Positions 32,708 through 45,284 of a stretch of DNA of 64,000 nucleotides are shown here, piece after piece. The notes beneath the pieces are model-generated. The model was given only the letters and a program-made list of their open reading frames with translations. It was not told the DNA's origin and ran no database searches. The stretch lies in assembly GCA_946807835.1 (NCBI GenBank), contig OX327697.1, positions 1,689,001 through 1,753,000 of the forward strand, read 5' to 3'. Position 1 is the stretch's first letter. Each line of letters begins with the position of its first letter. Position numbers and translations under genes: made by a program. Origin of the DNA: Ailanthus altissimus. Taxonomy: Eukaryota > Streptophyta > Magnoliopsida > Sapindales > Simaroubaceae.

Positions 32708-33236
32708 TTGTCAATGATGGTTTTATATCAAGCCTACAATAACAAAATTGAGGTGTTCCTGTGTTTTTTTTTTTGTTGTGTTACTAACCTCAGGAGGTTA
32801 TGATTGTTATAGCCTCCATGATGTGAGAAATTGTAACACTAGGCTCCAAACCAACAAAATGAATAAATTTGTGGAAGGGAAAATTGAGCCCTTGCCATTG
32901 CAATAAATGTTCCTCGTTGACTGTAATCTCAAACACTTGTGATCATTCATAAATTTGTTTTCACTCCAGCGTTTTACTTTGTATAGAAATTCTCAAGTAC
33001 AAACCTTAAGTATACTTTTTAAACGCAAATTTGATTTATACGCTATTGTTTAAATTAATACAATGTTGTTTAACTTTTGTATGGTTCAAACTTTTTTTAA
33101 CTAACAAAAATGTTATTTAAGTCGGGTTGTATTTTAAACATATATGAACATATACAATTAATACAATTCTTATTTTACATATATTAGTTTTTATGTGTTT
33201 TTAAACATTGATATTTTATTATATATTTACTATATA
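32708..33236. other. 3' UTR of the epimerase gene and spacer
   Basis: Poly(A)-type signals 'aatgaataaa' (32859-32868) and 'caataaat' (32901-32908) lie 150-200 bp after the stop. The rest is AT-rich with nothing recognised. Confidence 0.5.
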
Positions 33237-36200
33237 TGTAACACCCTGTCTTTTTGCGCGTACAAGACACGAGTTAAAAGAGGATGCCTTTAATTTTATT
33301 ATAAAACTAAAGTATTATATTTCATATTTTTTATGAAAATTCATTAAATTTTTATTTATTAAACTAAAATTTTTCAAAGTATTTAGGCAAAGATAAATCT
33401 TTAAAATAAAGTCTCAAATTTTGGATCATACTTATAACTCAAATAAAACTAAATTAAAACTATTGAAGATATAACTTTTTCTTCTTAAGCAAAACATAGC
33501 TCTCTGAATGTTCAATTTCAAGGTAACTCACCCAGTTAAAATTTAATCTGCAAAAACGTTAATGACGAAGGATGAGTTGTAGACTCGATAAGTAAAACTA
33601 TTCATAATATATAAGGTTTCTATTCGAAAGGTTGCAAGTATTTTCAAAATAGCATCAATAAAAGATTTTAATTTTAAATTTATTAAAGCAAAATTCTTCA
33701 ATATTATAAATCATTTCGAAAAGTGATTCAATAATAATTCTTATAAACTTTCATATAAAAATATTGCTCATATCATATAGTATCACCTGTAACTTCGATG
33801 ACCTGATCAATATCAAAATCATATAATGTTACTTGTATTCTCGGTGACCCGGCCAATTTTAAAATCTTATAATATCACCTGTACCTCCAGTGACCCAGCC
33901 AATAATCATTTGTAGTGTACATTTTCAGAAAAGGATATCAGCTGGTCAAAATCATATATCATGTCAATCGTTTCAATATCATATGACTATAAACAATGAG
34001 TGAAAATATTTTTTTTAAATTTCAGATTTAATAATCAATTTATTTCAAATATCATAACTTCAATTCTTTCATAATAACATAGCTTACAACAGTTTTGTAA
34101 ACAATATTTAATTAACTCAAAATTAAATCCGTAATTTTGAGTTACCGTATATAGATTCATAATTTTGTAATCTTATTTAAAAAGATGTTTAAAACTATAA
34201 GTAAATTATTTATTTAAAAAATCAAAAAAATACATAAATTTAAAGATAAAATTCATACTTTTAATCAAAATCAGTGAAAAATTATATAATTAAAAAACCA
34301 TAAAAAAGTTTTAAAAGTAATAATAAATCATAAGTTTCTTGAAGTATTTTCTATATTTTAAATATCATAATAACAATATTTTTCTTTTGAAAACAAAAGG
34401 GATACATTATGAATGAAGTTACTTACCTCGACAAAAGTCAAATACCTCAAAAATTATCTCTACTTGTCCATAGATCGCAAATATCCTACTCATCAAGATA
34501 ACAATTAATTATATTTCATAATCATTTATAAAATAGATATATCTCTCAACCTATAACTCTACCTTTATTCATATTTCAATATCAAACAGTAAATACTCCG
34601 AAATTCACATATCATATTCTGTATATTAGATTCATAAAAACTATATATACATCTATTGTAGGCACATAAGGGTTCAACATATAATTTATTTAGGATATTT
34701 AATTTAGCAAAACTATTAAAAACAAATTAATATTTCAGCTTGACAAAATCTGTCAAACTGTTTCTGTATGTAAACATAGTTGGTAATTTAGTTCATAAAA
34801 TATTTTACGATTGTTTAAAAATCACAAAATTAAAACTAAAATAACTAGACATATATAAATGCCAGTACATAATATTTCAGAAATTTTGAATATCTTTTGA
34901 TAAGTAAAATTATTTTCGCAATTTGAGTTTATTGCTGAATTTTTTATTTTTCAGCATTGCAGTCACTACTTTAGAAATTCATATAAAATTGAATTCTTAG
35001 AGATTTTTAGTGAAACAAAATTTTTCAAAATCTTTATTGTGTTAGATTTTAAATAGTAAAAATATTAATATAAAAAAATATGTGTATAAATGCATTTTAT
35101 TTAAAGAATTATACATATTGTTGTTGAATTCTCTATTTTTCTAAGATCTCACTTACTACTTAATATACATATATATTCAAAAGTCAAAACTAAAGAGTTC
35201 TCGATAAACACTAAGGTTTTAAATAATTATTATGAAATATAATTCATATGAAAGAATCACATTTATAAAAATAAGTATTCAAAATGTCAACTTACTTATT
35301 GAAATACACTACTCATAAAATAAATTTAGTTTCTACTTTACATAATTTATTTTTCATTTTTATTCTACATAACCTCCTCATAAACCATATTCATTGTCAA
35401 TTCACCACAAAAATGGGTTAATTAGGTATGAACTCTACAAAATTATAGAAAATATAATTAAAGAAATTATAGTAGAAGAACATTCCTTAAATCAAGATAC
35501 CAATCAACACTTAACCATCTTCTTTTTCTTATTTTTTAAATCAACACTTGGTTGTTCTATGACTCAACACTTTCAACTCACACACACACACACACTATTT
35601 TGATTCTTTTCAATCAATTTCTACACTATTTCTTACATAGGCACCATTTATATATAGTATCTATTTAAGTGATATATGATGATAAATTCACTCACTTAAA
35701 GTTGATATATTAGGTTTATGAATGAGTCACTAAATTAGGTATTGTTTGCTAAGTGCCTGTGTTAGATTATATTCAACATTACATATATATAAGTTATTGA
35801 CGAATGGGTCATCAAGATATGATCAAATTAGGTACTTGTTTGTTAAGTACTTGTGTATGTCATATTCAACACAATACTTAATTATATCTAAAGTATTTGT
35901 GTAAACTATGGATGAATGGATTATCAAGATAGGACTAAATTAAGTATTTATTGACAAAATGCTAGTGTTAGGTTACATTTGACACTAGGCATAATATTAT
36001 CTAAAGGATATGTATAAATTATAAATGAATGAGTCTTTAATATAGGATCAAATTAAGTATTTTTACTAAATAATTATTAGTGTCCGAATTTTATAAATTC
36101 AAATACTTACTAAAAAATTATGAAACCACCTCAAATTTACTCAAGATAAATATATTAGTTCACATTAAATATTTCAACACAAAGTTCATTGAGAAAGTAT

Positions 36201-36902
36201 TTAAAAATTAATTTATTTCAAACATTTCAAAATCTATCTGTAAATTCTTGAAATGAGATTTTATAAATTATAATAATTTGAAAGTAATGAATTAAATTAT
36301 GAGATTTTAATATGTTATACTAGACATCTATAAGTTTAATATTTCAGAAAATAATAATTTTATAAAATTATTTAATAGATCAAAATTAATTATTAATTTT
36401 TTAATACTGCAAAAATAGTGAATTTTTAAAATTTTATGGTCAGATTTAAAAAATTACTAAAAATTGAATTGATAAATTTTATAAACAATTCAAAGTTTTT
36501 CATGACTATAAATTTGTCTAAATTAATATTATCAAATATCAAAACTAAAATCAATCTATGACGTTTTATAAAATATTTGGACTAAGATGTGATCATGAAG
36601 AAATTCAATAATTTTTTAATGATTCTTCTATTAATTCATATAATTATACACACAAATATATTTGTATAAATTATACCCAATAATTTCATTAGTCTCACAT
36701 ATTCTATAATAATATATATCAAAAAGTTTTGATCACATATTCTAATAATAATAAAATAAAAATAATACAAATATTATAATATAATAATACGTTTTTTGAA
36801 ATTATACGTCTATTAATACTTAGTATGCACAGATTCACATCTCTATATAACAAGAGAGGAATTAAAGCCCTTACAAAAAGTTTTGTAAGAAAAAATATTA
36901 CA
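33237..36902 (-). mobile_element. Possible degenerate gypsy LTR, minus strand
   Basis: The block begins TGTAACACCCTGTC and ends ATATTACA on the plus strand, so on the minus strand it reads TGTAATAT...GGGTGTTACA, a frequent pattern in plant Ty3/gypsy LTRs. Near 33785-33900 three imperfect units of about 50 bp with 'cctgta.ctccggtgacccggcca' resemble subrepeats of such LTRs. However, the bases outside the ends (atata and ctgtc) do not match, and 3.7 kb is long for an LTR. No gene is seen anywhere in it, and a (CA)n run lies near 35580-35594. The ends may belong to separate elements. Confidence 0.3.
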
Positions 36903-37228
36903 CTGTCTGTGTCTTTGTTAGAGCTCGAAACCTGACCAAGACTGGTGTTGGGCAACCAGCCGGGTGCTATTTAGTTTTCAAGTGTTAAATCATCAAAATT
37001 AAGGAAAAAAAGTAGGCTCAATAGCATCGCTCATCTTGTTAAGCTTTTTGTGCTTCCATAATAATTCACAAAGCCCAGTGACTGGACAGTTCCAAAGATT
37101 TATCTTCTTCTATCGATGGACTAGACCAAATTTTGCTCAAGCCCACTCAAGAGAATCCAAATCCAAATCCAAATCCACCAACAACTCCTCCATCACTGAC
37201 AGCGTACAGCAGAACAGAAGTCAAAGCC
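36903..37228 (+). other. Promoter side and 5' UTR of the DHQ-synthase-II-like gene
   Basis: I see no ORF that I trust. A 'ccaaatccaaatccaaatcc' microsatellite-like run lies at about 37156-37175, just before the start codon region. Confidence 0.45.
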
Positions 37229-40200
37229 ATGGCTCTGCTGTCTTGTTCATTTGCAATCTCCCAACAGCTTCATTGCTCCACTTTCAAAACAGGTTCTTTC
37301 AATTTACACATGCAAGTATGTTAATATACAATGATGCCCACATGCCATGGACTGTAAAATTGTTAACTTTAACCCTGATTCCTTTGAACAACAATGCAGA
37401 TAATTCGAGCAGAATAAACTCTTGGAACATTTTCTCAAGTAAAGTTAGACACAGTTGCTGTGTGACAATGTGCTCTGTTTCTTCAATCACAAATGAGAAG
37501 TCGAAGGGGGTGTGGGTATGGACAGAGAGCAAGCAAGTAATGACTGCTGCAGTGGAGAGAGGATGGAACACTTTTGTTTTCTTGGCCGAGAATCAACAAC
37601 TTGCTAAAGATTGGTCATGTAAAGTGAATTCCCACTTCAGAATTGATGTTTATTAATCGATAACAGATAAAAGAAATGAATTTTTTGAGTTATTTTATTT
37701 TTTTTTGGGGCAGCGATTGCGTTGATAGATCCTCTGTTTATTAAAGAGGGTGAGGTTTTTGATAGCGTGGACAGAAAGGTTGGCTCCATTGTTGAGGTTT
37801 CAACTCCTCAAGAGTTGCAGCAACTTCAGCCGGCGGATGAACAGGCGGATAATATTGTTATTGATTTGCTGGATTGGCAGGTTTGCTAATTTTATTGTTA
37901 GTTATTTATTGGATAAAATCAATTTATTTTGAGACATTGAGATTTGAGATTGTGAGATTAGGGAGGAGTGTGAATAATGAGAATATTACATCATTGGGAC
38001 TAGGGCTACCAAGTATTGGTTGCTATGTCTTGAGTTAGATGCTATTTGAGATGTTTTCGTTCATATGATAATTTTGTTTCTAATGTGTTGTCCAAGTTAT
38101 TTGATGTGCGGATTCTTTGGCTAAGCTTCTAGAGACAAGTTTAGCCGAAGTATGTTCTATTTAATGAAAGCTAGCAGTATTTATCTTGCTCTTCCCAGAT
38201 TTTTTTTCATCTTAATTTTACTCCATTGGTATGGGTTTTGGTTTTCATTGTGTCTGAAAGTTGTTTTGATCTTCTTACATACTTTTGGATATACAATCAT
38301 CTTAACAATATGCTCTTTGGAAATATATGATGATAGTATCTTTTTGAAAATTTCAAATGTACTGCTCATTTAGGTGCTGTTTTTGTGTTTCTTAGGTAAT
38401 ACCAGCAGAAAATATTGTTGCGGCATTTCAAGGCAGTGAGAAAACAGTGTTTGCCATCTCAAAGACTCCCTCTGAAGCACAAATTTTTCTTGAGGTATCT
38501 CTTAATAATCTACATTGAGAACCAGAAATTGAACTTTGTGTTTCCAATTTATAAATTATCAATGTCTGCGTGGCCCTTCAAACTTGTAATGAATCTTCCT
38601 TGTATGTAGGCGTTGGAGCAAGGCCTGGGTGGAGTAGTTCTAAAAGTTGAGGATGTCAAAGCTGTTTTTGAGCTTAAGGTAAATTGTTCTCAGGTTGGGC
38701 TTCCTGAGCAGTGAGGCATTGCTCCTTATCTTTTTTACAATTATCAGGAATATTTTGACAGAAGGGATGAAGTAAGCAATCTCTTGAGCTTAACCCAAGT
38801 CACAGTAACACGAGTTGATGTAGCTGGGATGGGCGATCGAGTTTGTGTGGATCTTTGTAGCCTTATGAGACCTGGTGAAGGACTCCTAGTATGCTTCTTC
38901 CCTATCTTCTACAATTCGTTTTGGCTCTTATTTTTCATTCTTAGTCTGATTGTATGTTGTTTATTCTTATTGCAATGAATACTATTTATAGGTTGGATCC
39001 TTTGCTAGGGGACTTTTCCTCGTTCATTCTGAATGCTTGGAGTCGGATTACATTGCCAGCAGGCCTTTTCGAGTCAATGCGGTTAGTTTTGACTTCAAAG
39101 TTTTGTCAATGACAAAATTGATGACTGTTTTGCATTATAGTTTTTAACGAATGAATGGATCTAATATCTTATGCCAACTGCAACCAAAGTATGTGTGGTT
39201 TGCTTTTTTCTTGAGAGTAAGGCATATGACTATACACAACCAGCTTATTGTACTAAAAGAACCTGCAGGAAAACTCTTATTCGGTATGATTACTATAGAG
39301 CTTCTTTGAGGAGAAAAATGACTTTTTATACATGAGCAGTTCCTGGGTTTTCTTATTATGTGTCATTCGTATCCAGCCTTTGTAACCATTAATCTGGTAA
39401 TTTTCAGGGGCCAGTTCATGCTTATGTACTTGTCCCAGGAGGAAAAACCTGCTACCTTTCGGAGTTGAAGTCAGGCAAAGAGGTGATTGTGGTTGATCAG
39501 AAAGGCAGGCAGCGAACAGCTATTGTTGGCCGTGTGAAGATAGAGTCTAGACCTCTTATCCTTGTAGAGGCAAAGGTTTGTGTACTGTGTATCACCGAGA
39601 ACAAGATCAAGTTTCCAAAGATAATGAAATTTATGGATTGTTTAAGTTGAGCTAGAATTAGTGTGTGTTTGATTTTTGGCCTGAACTATCTCAAGTTGAC
39701 AGCTGCTTACTAAATAATACTCATACTCTAAATAATCTGTGATAAATGCATATAATACTTAATAGGCTCATTTTGCTCTATACTGTTATAAGAGTGAACA
39801 TTTTGCATTCAGAATTGGACAAGCCATCACCCCTCCTCCTTAGTGAGGATAAAATGTGATCAAAATCTTGTTGAAAGAGTCCCTCTGAAGAATGTAAATG
39901 TTTCTTGAACTATGATTAATTTTGCATTCTTGAGAAACATTTGTCTTACTCCATTCAGCATTGCAGTTGATGGATAAATTTTTTAACATCACTAAATATT
40001 TCTGCTAGTGCAGACCAATTCAGATGATCAAACTGTTTACAGCATCATTCTACAGAATGCAGAAACTGTTGCCTTAATAAGTCCCTGCCAAGGTTTATAT
40101 TCCAATTATCTATTTTGGTTCTGGAACTTCTGGGTTTATTGTTTGCTTTTCCTATCTTGTAAAGCTTGCCCACCTACGTTCTGCAGGAAATGGAAGGCTG

Positions 40201-40314
40201 GGAAAAGCTATCCCAGTGACCTCACTAAAAGTTGGCAATGAAGTTTTGCTGAGAGTACAAGGAGCAGCCCGACATACTGGAATAGAAATTCAAGAATTCA
40301 TTGTCGAGAATTGA
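37229..40314 (+). CDS. 3-dehydroquinate synthase II-like protein, ten exons
   Basis: Exons are 37229-37292, 37400-37618, 37714-37880, 38396-38494, 38610-38678, 38748-38888, 38992-39081, 39408-39575, 40014-40092 and 40187-40314. All borders are GT-AG with matching phases; they total 1224 bp and encode 407 residues. The protein matches the DHQ synthase II family (Pfam DHQS), which in archaea makes 3-dehydroquinate for the shikimate pathway by a route different from AroB. Conserved parts are [97 protein letters not shown] and [11 protein letters not shown]. The first 70 or so residues are Ser-rich and lack acidic residues at the start, suggesting a plastid transit peptide. Its role in plants, which also have AroB, is not known to me. 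No defect is seen. Confidence 0.9.
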
Positions 40315-41819
40315 AGAAGCCAAGATGATGTATTTGGAAATAAAATTTGTTCCTGACTGTCGCGAATATGATGGCAAATAAGATCTCTCTCCTGCTGAAA
40401 GTCTTGTATCTGCTTCTGAAAGTTATAAACAGATAACTTTATCATTCAACTCCAAGGATCATATTGCTTCATGTTGAGTGAATTGTGTCTCCAATGAATT
40501 AGGAGTTTCAACCAGATATGTTTTACTTCTTTTGAAATGAATTGTGTACATTGTTCAAGAAAGCATTCATTTATAATTTAGATATAATACTTTCTTTTTA
40601 TCATGGAAAAAGGGAAAAAAAAATCTCACTGTTAATTTATTAGAATGCCTTGGGTACTTTTAGAAGTGTTTTTGATGAGGATTTTTTTTTTTTGTGAAAA
40701 CTTAGTGGGTCTATTTTGTAGTGCTTGAGTGAGTAGAAAAAGCCCTTTCCGGAGTAAGAGAGAAAAAAAAAAAAAAAAGAAAGAAAATACTTGCATGGTT
40801 AATTTTAGAGAAACAATCAATAGATACTTTTTTTTTTCCGAAAGTGTGTATTTAGGTCGGAAAACAACACAACTGCTTTTTTTTTTCTCAGAAAATGAGG
40901 AAAGTACATTTGTTCAAAATGCTTTCTACTATCAATAATCTAAACACACCTTAAAAATATGCACAATGAGTTTTTGAAATCTTATAGAACCTCTACCTTT
41001 CCCCAAGTTTATAAACATAAACAAAATCTTGCCATCATCTTGCTTGAGAACAAAACTTGCGTTTCACATAATAGAACCTTGAATTATGACAATTTACCAA
41101 CCACTAACATTTTCCCAGGCCTTGAACTGATGTGTACCATCACTTTTCAAAATAATGTTCACATCTAATTACTTAAGTGACAAATTTAACATGTAAGATT
41201 ACTATGCTTGACAAACATGATTAAGGTTTGTTCCTGCGTAAGATATGATTCAACCGGTCCTTTTCCAGGAAGAAAATGTGCTGGTATAAAGGCCGAAGGA
41301 TCTTGACTCGTGTTGTTTGCCTCAATCGCAGGCAAAATGTAACTGGGCATGAATGTAGTGCCTGCCAATTCTGTCCATTGATATTCTAGTATTTAGTGGG
41401 TTTTCATGGGACCCAACGAGGAAAAAAGTTGAATCATTCCCTGAAAAATCTAACTGTGTAGAGATGTGACAAGAAAGATAATTTTTCCAGGCAGTGCAAT
41501 TTTGTTGGCTGTTTTCATTTGCCAAAAATGTCATCTCAGACAACATATGGCTTCAGTACAAATGCTCAAAGACGATGAATTCTATACAAAAACATGTGTA
41601 ACTTGTCAGCAGCCAGCATTTTTAGTGTTAATTTAGACAGTAACTTGCCTGAATTGGTCTAACTCGTGGTTGATTAGTTGAGTGCTTGAATTTGATAGGA
41701 AAACACTTTGCCTGGAGTAAGAAACCTAAATCCAGTTTTAACTTGAGTTTGATAACACTTGCTGCAAAGGTAGTATCAAAATCAACCAAACGATGTTAAA
41801 CTAGAGTCTGTTCCTCCAT
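40315..41819. other. Intergenic DNA between the DHQ-synthase-II-like gene and the LRR pseudogene
   Basis: The first 200-300 bp are probably 3' UTR. Poly-A and poly-T runs lie near 40680, 40766 and 40828. I see no gene on either strand; the small open frames at 40959-41546 carry no recognised motif. Confidence 0.45.
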
Positions 41820-43435
41820 TTCCAGATTGGTGGTGTTTTGGGCTGCTCTTTCTGTATGCCATGTTGCTTGTGTTACCCATAAATTTGCAGTAGCTTCTGA
41901 ATTGTCATCCTTACAATTAGAAAGGGAAGCTATATAACAGTGCTTGGTGGAGTGACAGAATTGCCTTACTTCAGATCATTGCAGATTGACTGTTATCACT
42001 TGCAATGCAGCAGGAAGCATCACAGAGATAATGTTATATAATAAAAGCATGAAAGGGGAGCTTGGCAGACTCAACTTCTCTCTTGCCAAACCTGGAACGT
42101 CTGAGTCTTGCGATCAATAGCTTCACTGGAACCATTCCAGCACAAATTAGCGTTCTTTCCAAACTCAATACCTTAGCCTAGCCGAAAATGATCTTACAGG
42201 TAAGCCACGATGTTTACTAGTTATCCTTGCACCTTGCTTAACTTGTTGATATTGATTTTCTTTTTTCCTTTTAATCACAGGCACTATCCCCCAGCAATTG
42301 GTAACTTGAAGAGTCTGGTCAGGCTGTGTGTGAGTTATAACAATTCCACTGGACCTAATCCTTCAACTATTGGTCACTTAGCCCAATTGAAACATTTGAA
42401 CCTATGTTGTAATAGCTTATTTGGTTCAATCCCTTCAACTCTAGGTCTTTTAACCAATTTCACAGCTCTGGATCTTAAACAGACCCAACTCAGTAGTTCT
42501 CAGTAGTTTGGTGCCTCAAGAAATTGGGAATCTAAAGAATCTACTGTGTCTCTGAGTAATAACAACTTATTTGGACCTATTTCTTCAACTCTTGGTGATT
42601 TAACTATCTGACTGATATGCATCTTGATTTTAACCAGCTCAATGGCTCGATTCCTTCAGAAATAGGGAGTGTAAATGGCCTAGCTTGGGTGGAATTGTCA
42701 GAGAACAAAATAGATGGTACCAGCTCACATGAGCTCACCAAATTAACCAATCTTAATTTTCTGAATCTTTCCTCAAACATACTCACTGGCCAAAGACCAT
42801 CTACAATTGGAGGGCTCATTCACCTTCAGCAGCTAGACCTCTCCAATAATAAACTTGGCAGTTCCATTCCAATAGGAACTGGTGACAGCTCGAAGTTTCA
42901 AAAGTTGATATTGAACAACAACAGTTTGAGTACAGGTATTCCATCAGAGGTTGACAAACTTTCAAAGCTAGAGTTTCTTGATTTGAGGTACAACTTCATT
43001 AATGGTACGATACCTACCAATTGGGAGAAATGCAAACCTTAAAGTACCTGGATGTATCCCACAACTATCTCTCTGGTGCCATAACTGATTTTCTCAATGG
43101 TATGCGGTTGATGAATTTCATAAACTTACCATATAATAGTTAGGATGGTGAAATTCAGGGTTATTTTCTGAAAAGATACTCTGCACAGGCATTGTTGACA
43201 AAAAAGGTTTGTGCAGTAAGTTCAATGATTTGCCTCCTTACAGAAGTGCTAAACCTTCAAATCTCGACTTCAACAAGAATTCCCAAAACGTTGCCATTCA
43301 CTTTATTAAAACATTTCTTCCCATAGCCACGCTCTTGGTCATCTTAATGATTGGAATCATGTATCACCTTCAAGGGTGGTGGTCATGTCGGCACCTTCAA
43401 GCTGATCATGCTACCTGTTTGAGTCATAAGTAACA
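41820..43435 (+). pseudogene. LRR receptor-kinase pseudogene 1 (MIK2-like family)
   Basis: Exon 1 (to 42199, with a clean AG/GTAAG donor) encodes a hydrophobic leader, a cysteine region (CRLTVITCNAAGSITEI) and the first repeat. Exon 2 starts at 42281. It reads as plant-type leucine-rich repeats in several frames, with stops and shifts between them: FLNLSSNILTGQRPSTIGGL, LQQLDLSNNKLGSSIP, LEFLDLRYNFINGTIP. It ends with a membrane segment near 43310-43370 (FIKTFLPIATLLVILMIGIM). The kinase domain is gone; copia sequence starts at about 43440. The family name rests on the N-terminal 'ISCNNAGSITEI'-type signature. Confidence 0.85.
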
Positions 43436-43439
43436 TGAC

Positions 43440-44141
43440 AATTAGAATCTTTTAAGAGCTGATTCACAGATATAAGAGATTACATGTAAGATTAAGGACA
43501 TAAAAGATAGATTTTAGCATGATTTTTTTAAAAAATTTGATGGAACCTTTTCTTACAAAAGATGAAAATTTTTCATATGCAATTCTAACTTTTTTATTAC
43601 CAAAACAAGGTAAATAAGAATGACATACATGTGAGAGATTAGTTATATGATCAGAGGCACCCAGTTCAATCATCTAAGGCAAATGACTAGAATGACACGA
43701 GAGAACACTAGAGTTGCTACTTGTTTGAGCCAAAGAAATATTAGGAATACTGGGCTCTTGATTGCATTTCAGCAGCCTCAGAAGTTGATTTATCTGCTCT
43801 TTACTGAAAGGGCCAGCATCAGCCTTATTTGCAAGAGAAGATCGGTTTTCAAGCTTGTTGCTCTTCTAATTGGTAGGTTTACCATGAATCTTCCAGCACG
43901 TCTCACGCGTATGGCAAGGTTTGTTGCAAAAATCACACCATATCCCAGGCTTGTCCTCGGTTTTGTTGGCTAATTGAGGTTCTACTCATGTTCACTTAGC
44001 AACAACTAGAGCAGAATTTTCAATTGGGGCAACAACCTCTTTTTGCTGAGCATAAAAGTATAGTGGGAGGCTAGAGTTTAAAAAACAAGGAATAAGTCCT
44101 TAAAAAGATTCTAACAAAGAAAACTTGCTCTGATACTAAAT
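43440..44141 (-). mobile_element. Truncated second copy of copia B: primer site, gag end and protease
   Basis: On the minus strand, reading from the LTR at 44142, come a Met primer site (44127-44138), a CCHC knuckle (CDFCNKPCHTRETC near 43905-43950) and a protease start in which the catalytic Asp-Ser-Gly is replaced (MIELGASDHITNLSHV). It is nearly identical to 53785-54490. Most of gag is missing. It shares one LTR with the element on its right, so it is part of a tandem copia, not a separate insertion. Confidence 0.8.
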
Positions 44142-44392
44142 TGATAAATATAGAGAAATATTTCATTCTTAAAAAATATATTATAACAGGAGACTTTTAT
44201 ATAAACTATAAATCAACTTTACATAAAAAGATATAATCTATATAAGGATTATGTCTATATGACCTATATAAGGAATATATTTTGTATGAAAAAAATATTA
44301 TTTATATAAGATATATTATTTATATAAGAAATATTATTTAAATAAAAAGAAATTTCAAGTGAATATTTTTTTAAATATTTTTTTTTAATACT
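44142..44392 (-). repeat. Copia B LTR shared by two tandem copies
   Basis: This 251-bp LTR has the RNase H end and purine tract of one copy on its right and the primer site and gag of another on its left. It pairs with 54491-54761, sharing 'cctatataaggaatata' and 'catttacataaaaagatat'-like blocks. It is very AT-rich. Confidence 0.8.
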
Positions 44393-44780
44393 TCCCTTTA
44401 AGTTGGTTTAAAGATATTTTTTATAGATAGTTTGTACGTCAATTTCTTAAATTATTTTTTGGATAATCTTTTTGTAAAAACAGCTGCAATCTGTTCATTA
44501 GTAGATATATAGGTCATACATATTTGCCCGCTTTCTATTTTTTTCTTTGATGAAATACTTATCTACCTCAACATGTTTGGTTCTATCATGAAATACAAGA
44601 TTGTGTGCTATTAAGATTACTGCCTTGTTATTACAATATTGTTTTATCAAAGATGGACTTGAAACCTTTAATTCATTTAAGATTCTTTTAATTCACAATA
44701 CCTCATAAAATTCATGGAAAATTAATCTAAATTCAATTTTTACACTGCTTTTTGCCATCACGTTCTGTTTTTTTATTATG
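44393..44780 (-). pseudogene. Copia B RNase H, C-terminal part
   Basis: The minus strand reads, with shifts, NNKAVILIAHNLVFHDRTKH, EVDKYFIKEK, NEQIAAVFTKRLSKK and a tail before AAAGGGAAG, the purine tract. It is interrupted at 44781-44785 by the chromovirus. Confidence 0.85.
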
Positions 44781-44785
44781 CCAAG

Positions 44786-45284
44786 TGTCACAAACCCTTC
44801 GAAAACCATGCAGCCTTAGATGCATTGTGCGTTAAGCAGTTGAAAAAATTACACAAAGAAGAGAAGAAACATGCACATAACCTATTTGAGAAAATGCTCT
44901 CTATATTACTCAAGAGAAACATAAACTATGAGATTATTGTGTTATGTTGTATGCTTTGTACAATTGAAGGTCTCCTCTTTATATATTAACAGCCTTATAC
45001 AATCGACGGCTGAAATCTAAATGATCTAACGGTGCATATACAAGATGGAATAATATGCCATAGAATATTCTTAGATACCATCACATATGCTACAGAAATT
45101 TCCTTTCTAAATTGAGGTTAACAACCCTAATAAGTCGCGGGCTTGGCCCGAATCTTCACCCACATCAGCGAGTCTTCTAGAAGTTTCGGCCCACGAACCA
45201 TTCCAGCAGCCCACATAGCCTCTAAAAGGCTTTGTTGTGCACCAAGTGTTCGAAAAAATGCTTGAGAACACTTAGAGCATGGCA
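44786..45284 (-). repeat. Chromovirus 3' LTR
   Basis: It pairs with 50020-50519 over its whole length, for example 'tacacaaagaagagaagaaac', 'caagatggaataatatgcc' and 'caccaagtgttcga.aaaatgcttgagaacactt'. Confidence 0.9.

Noticed and set aside
37036..37656. 206-residue open frame at the start of the DHQ-synthase-II-like gene
   Set aside because: It reads through the 5' UTR and intron 1; the proper start is ATG 37229, with exon 2 beginning at 37400 in the same frame.
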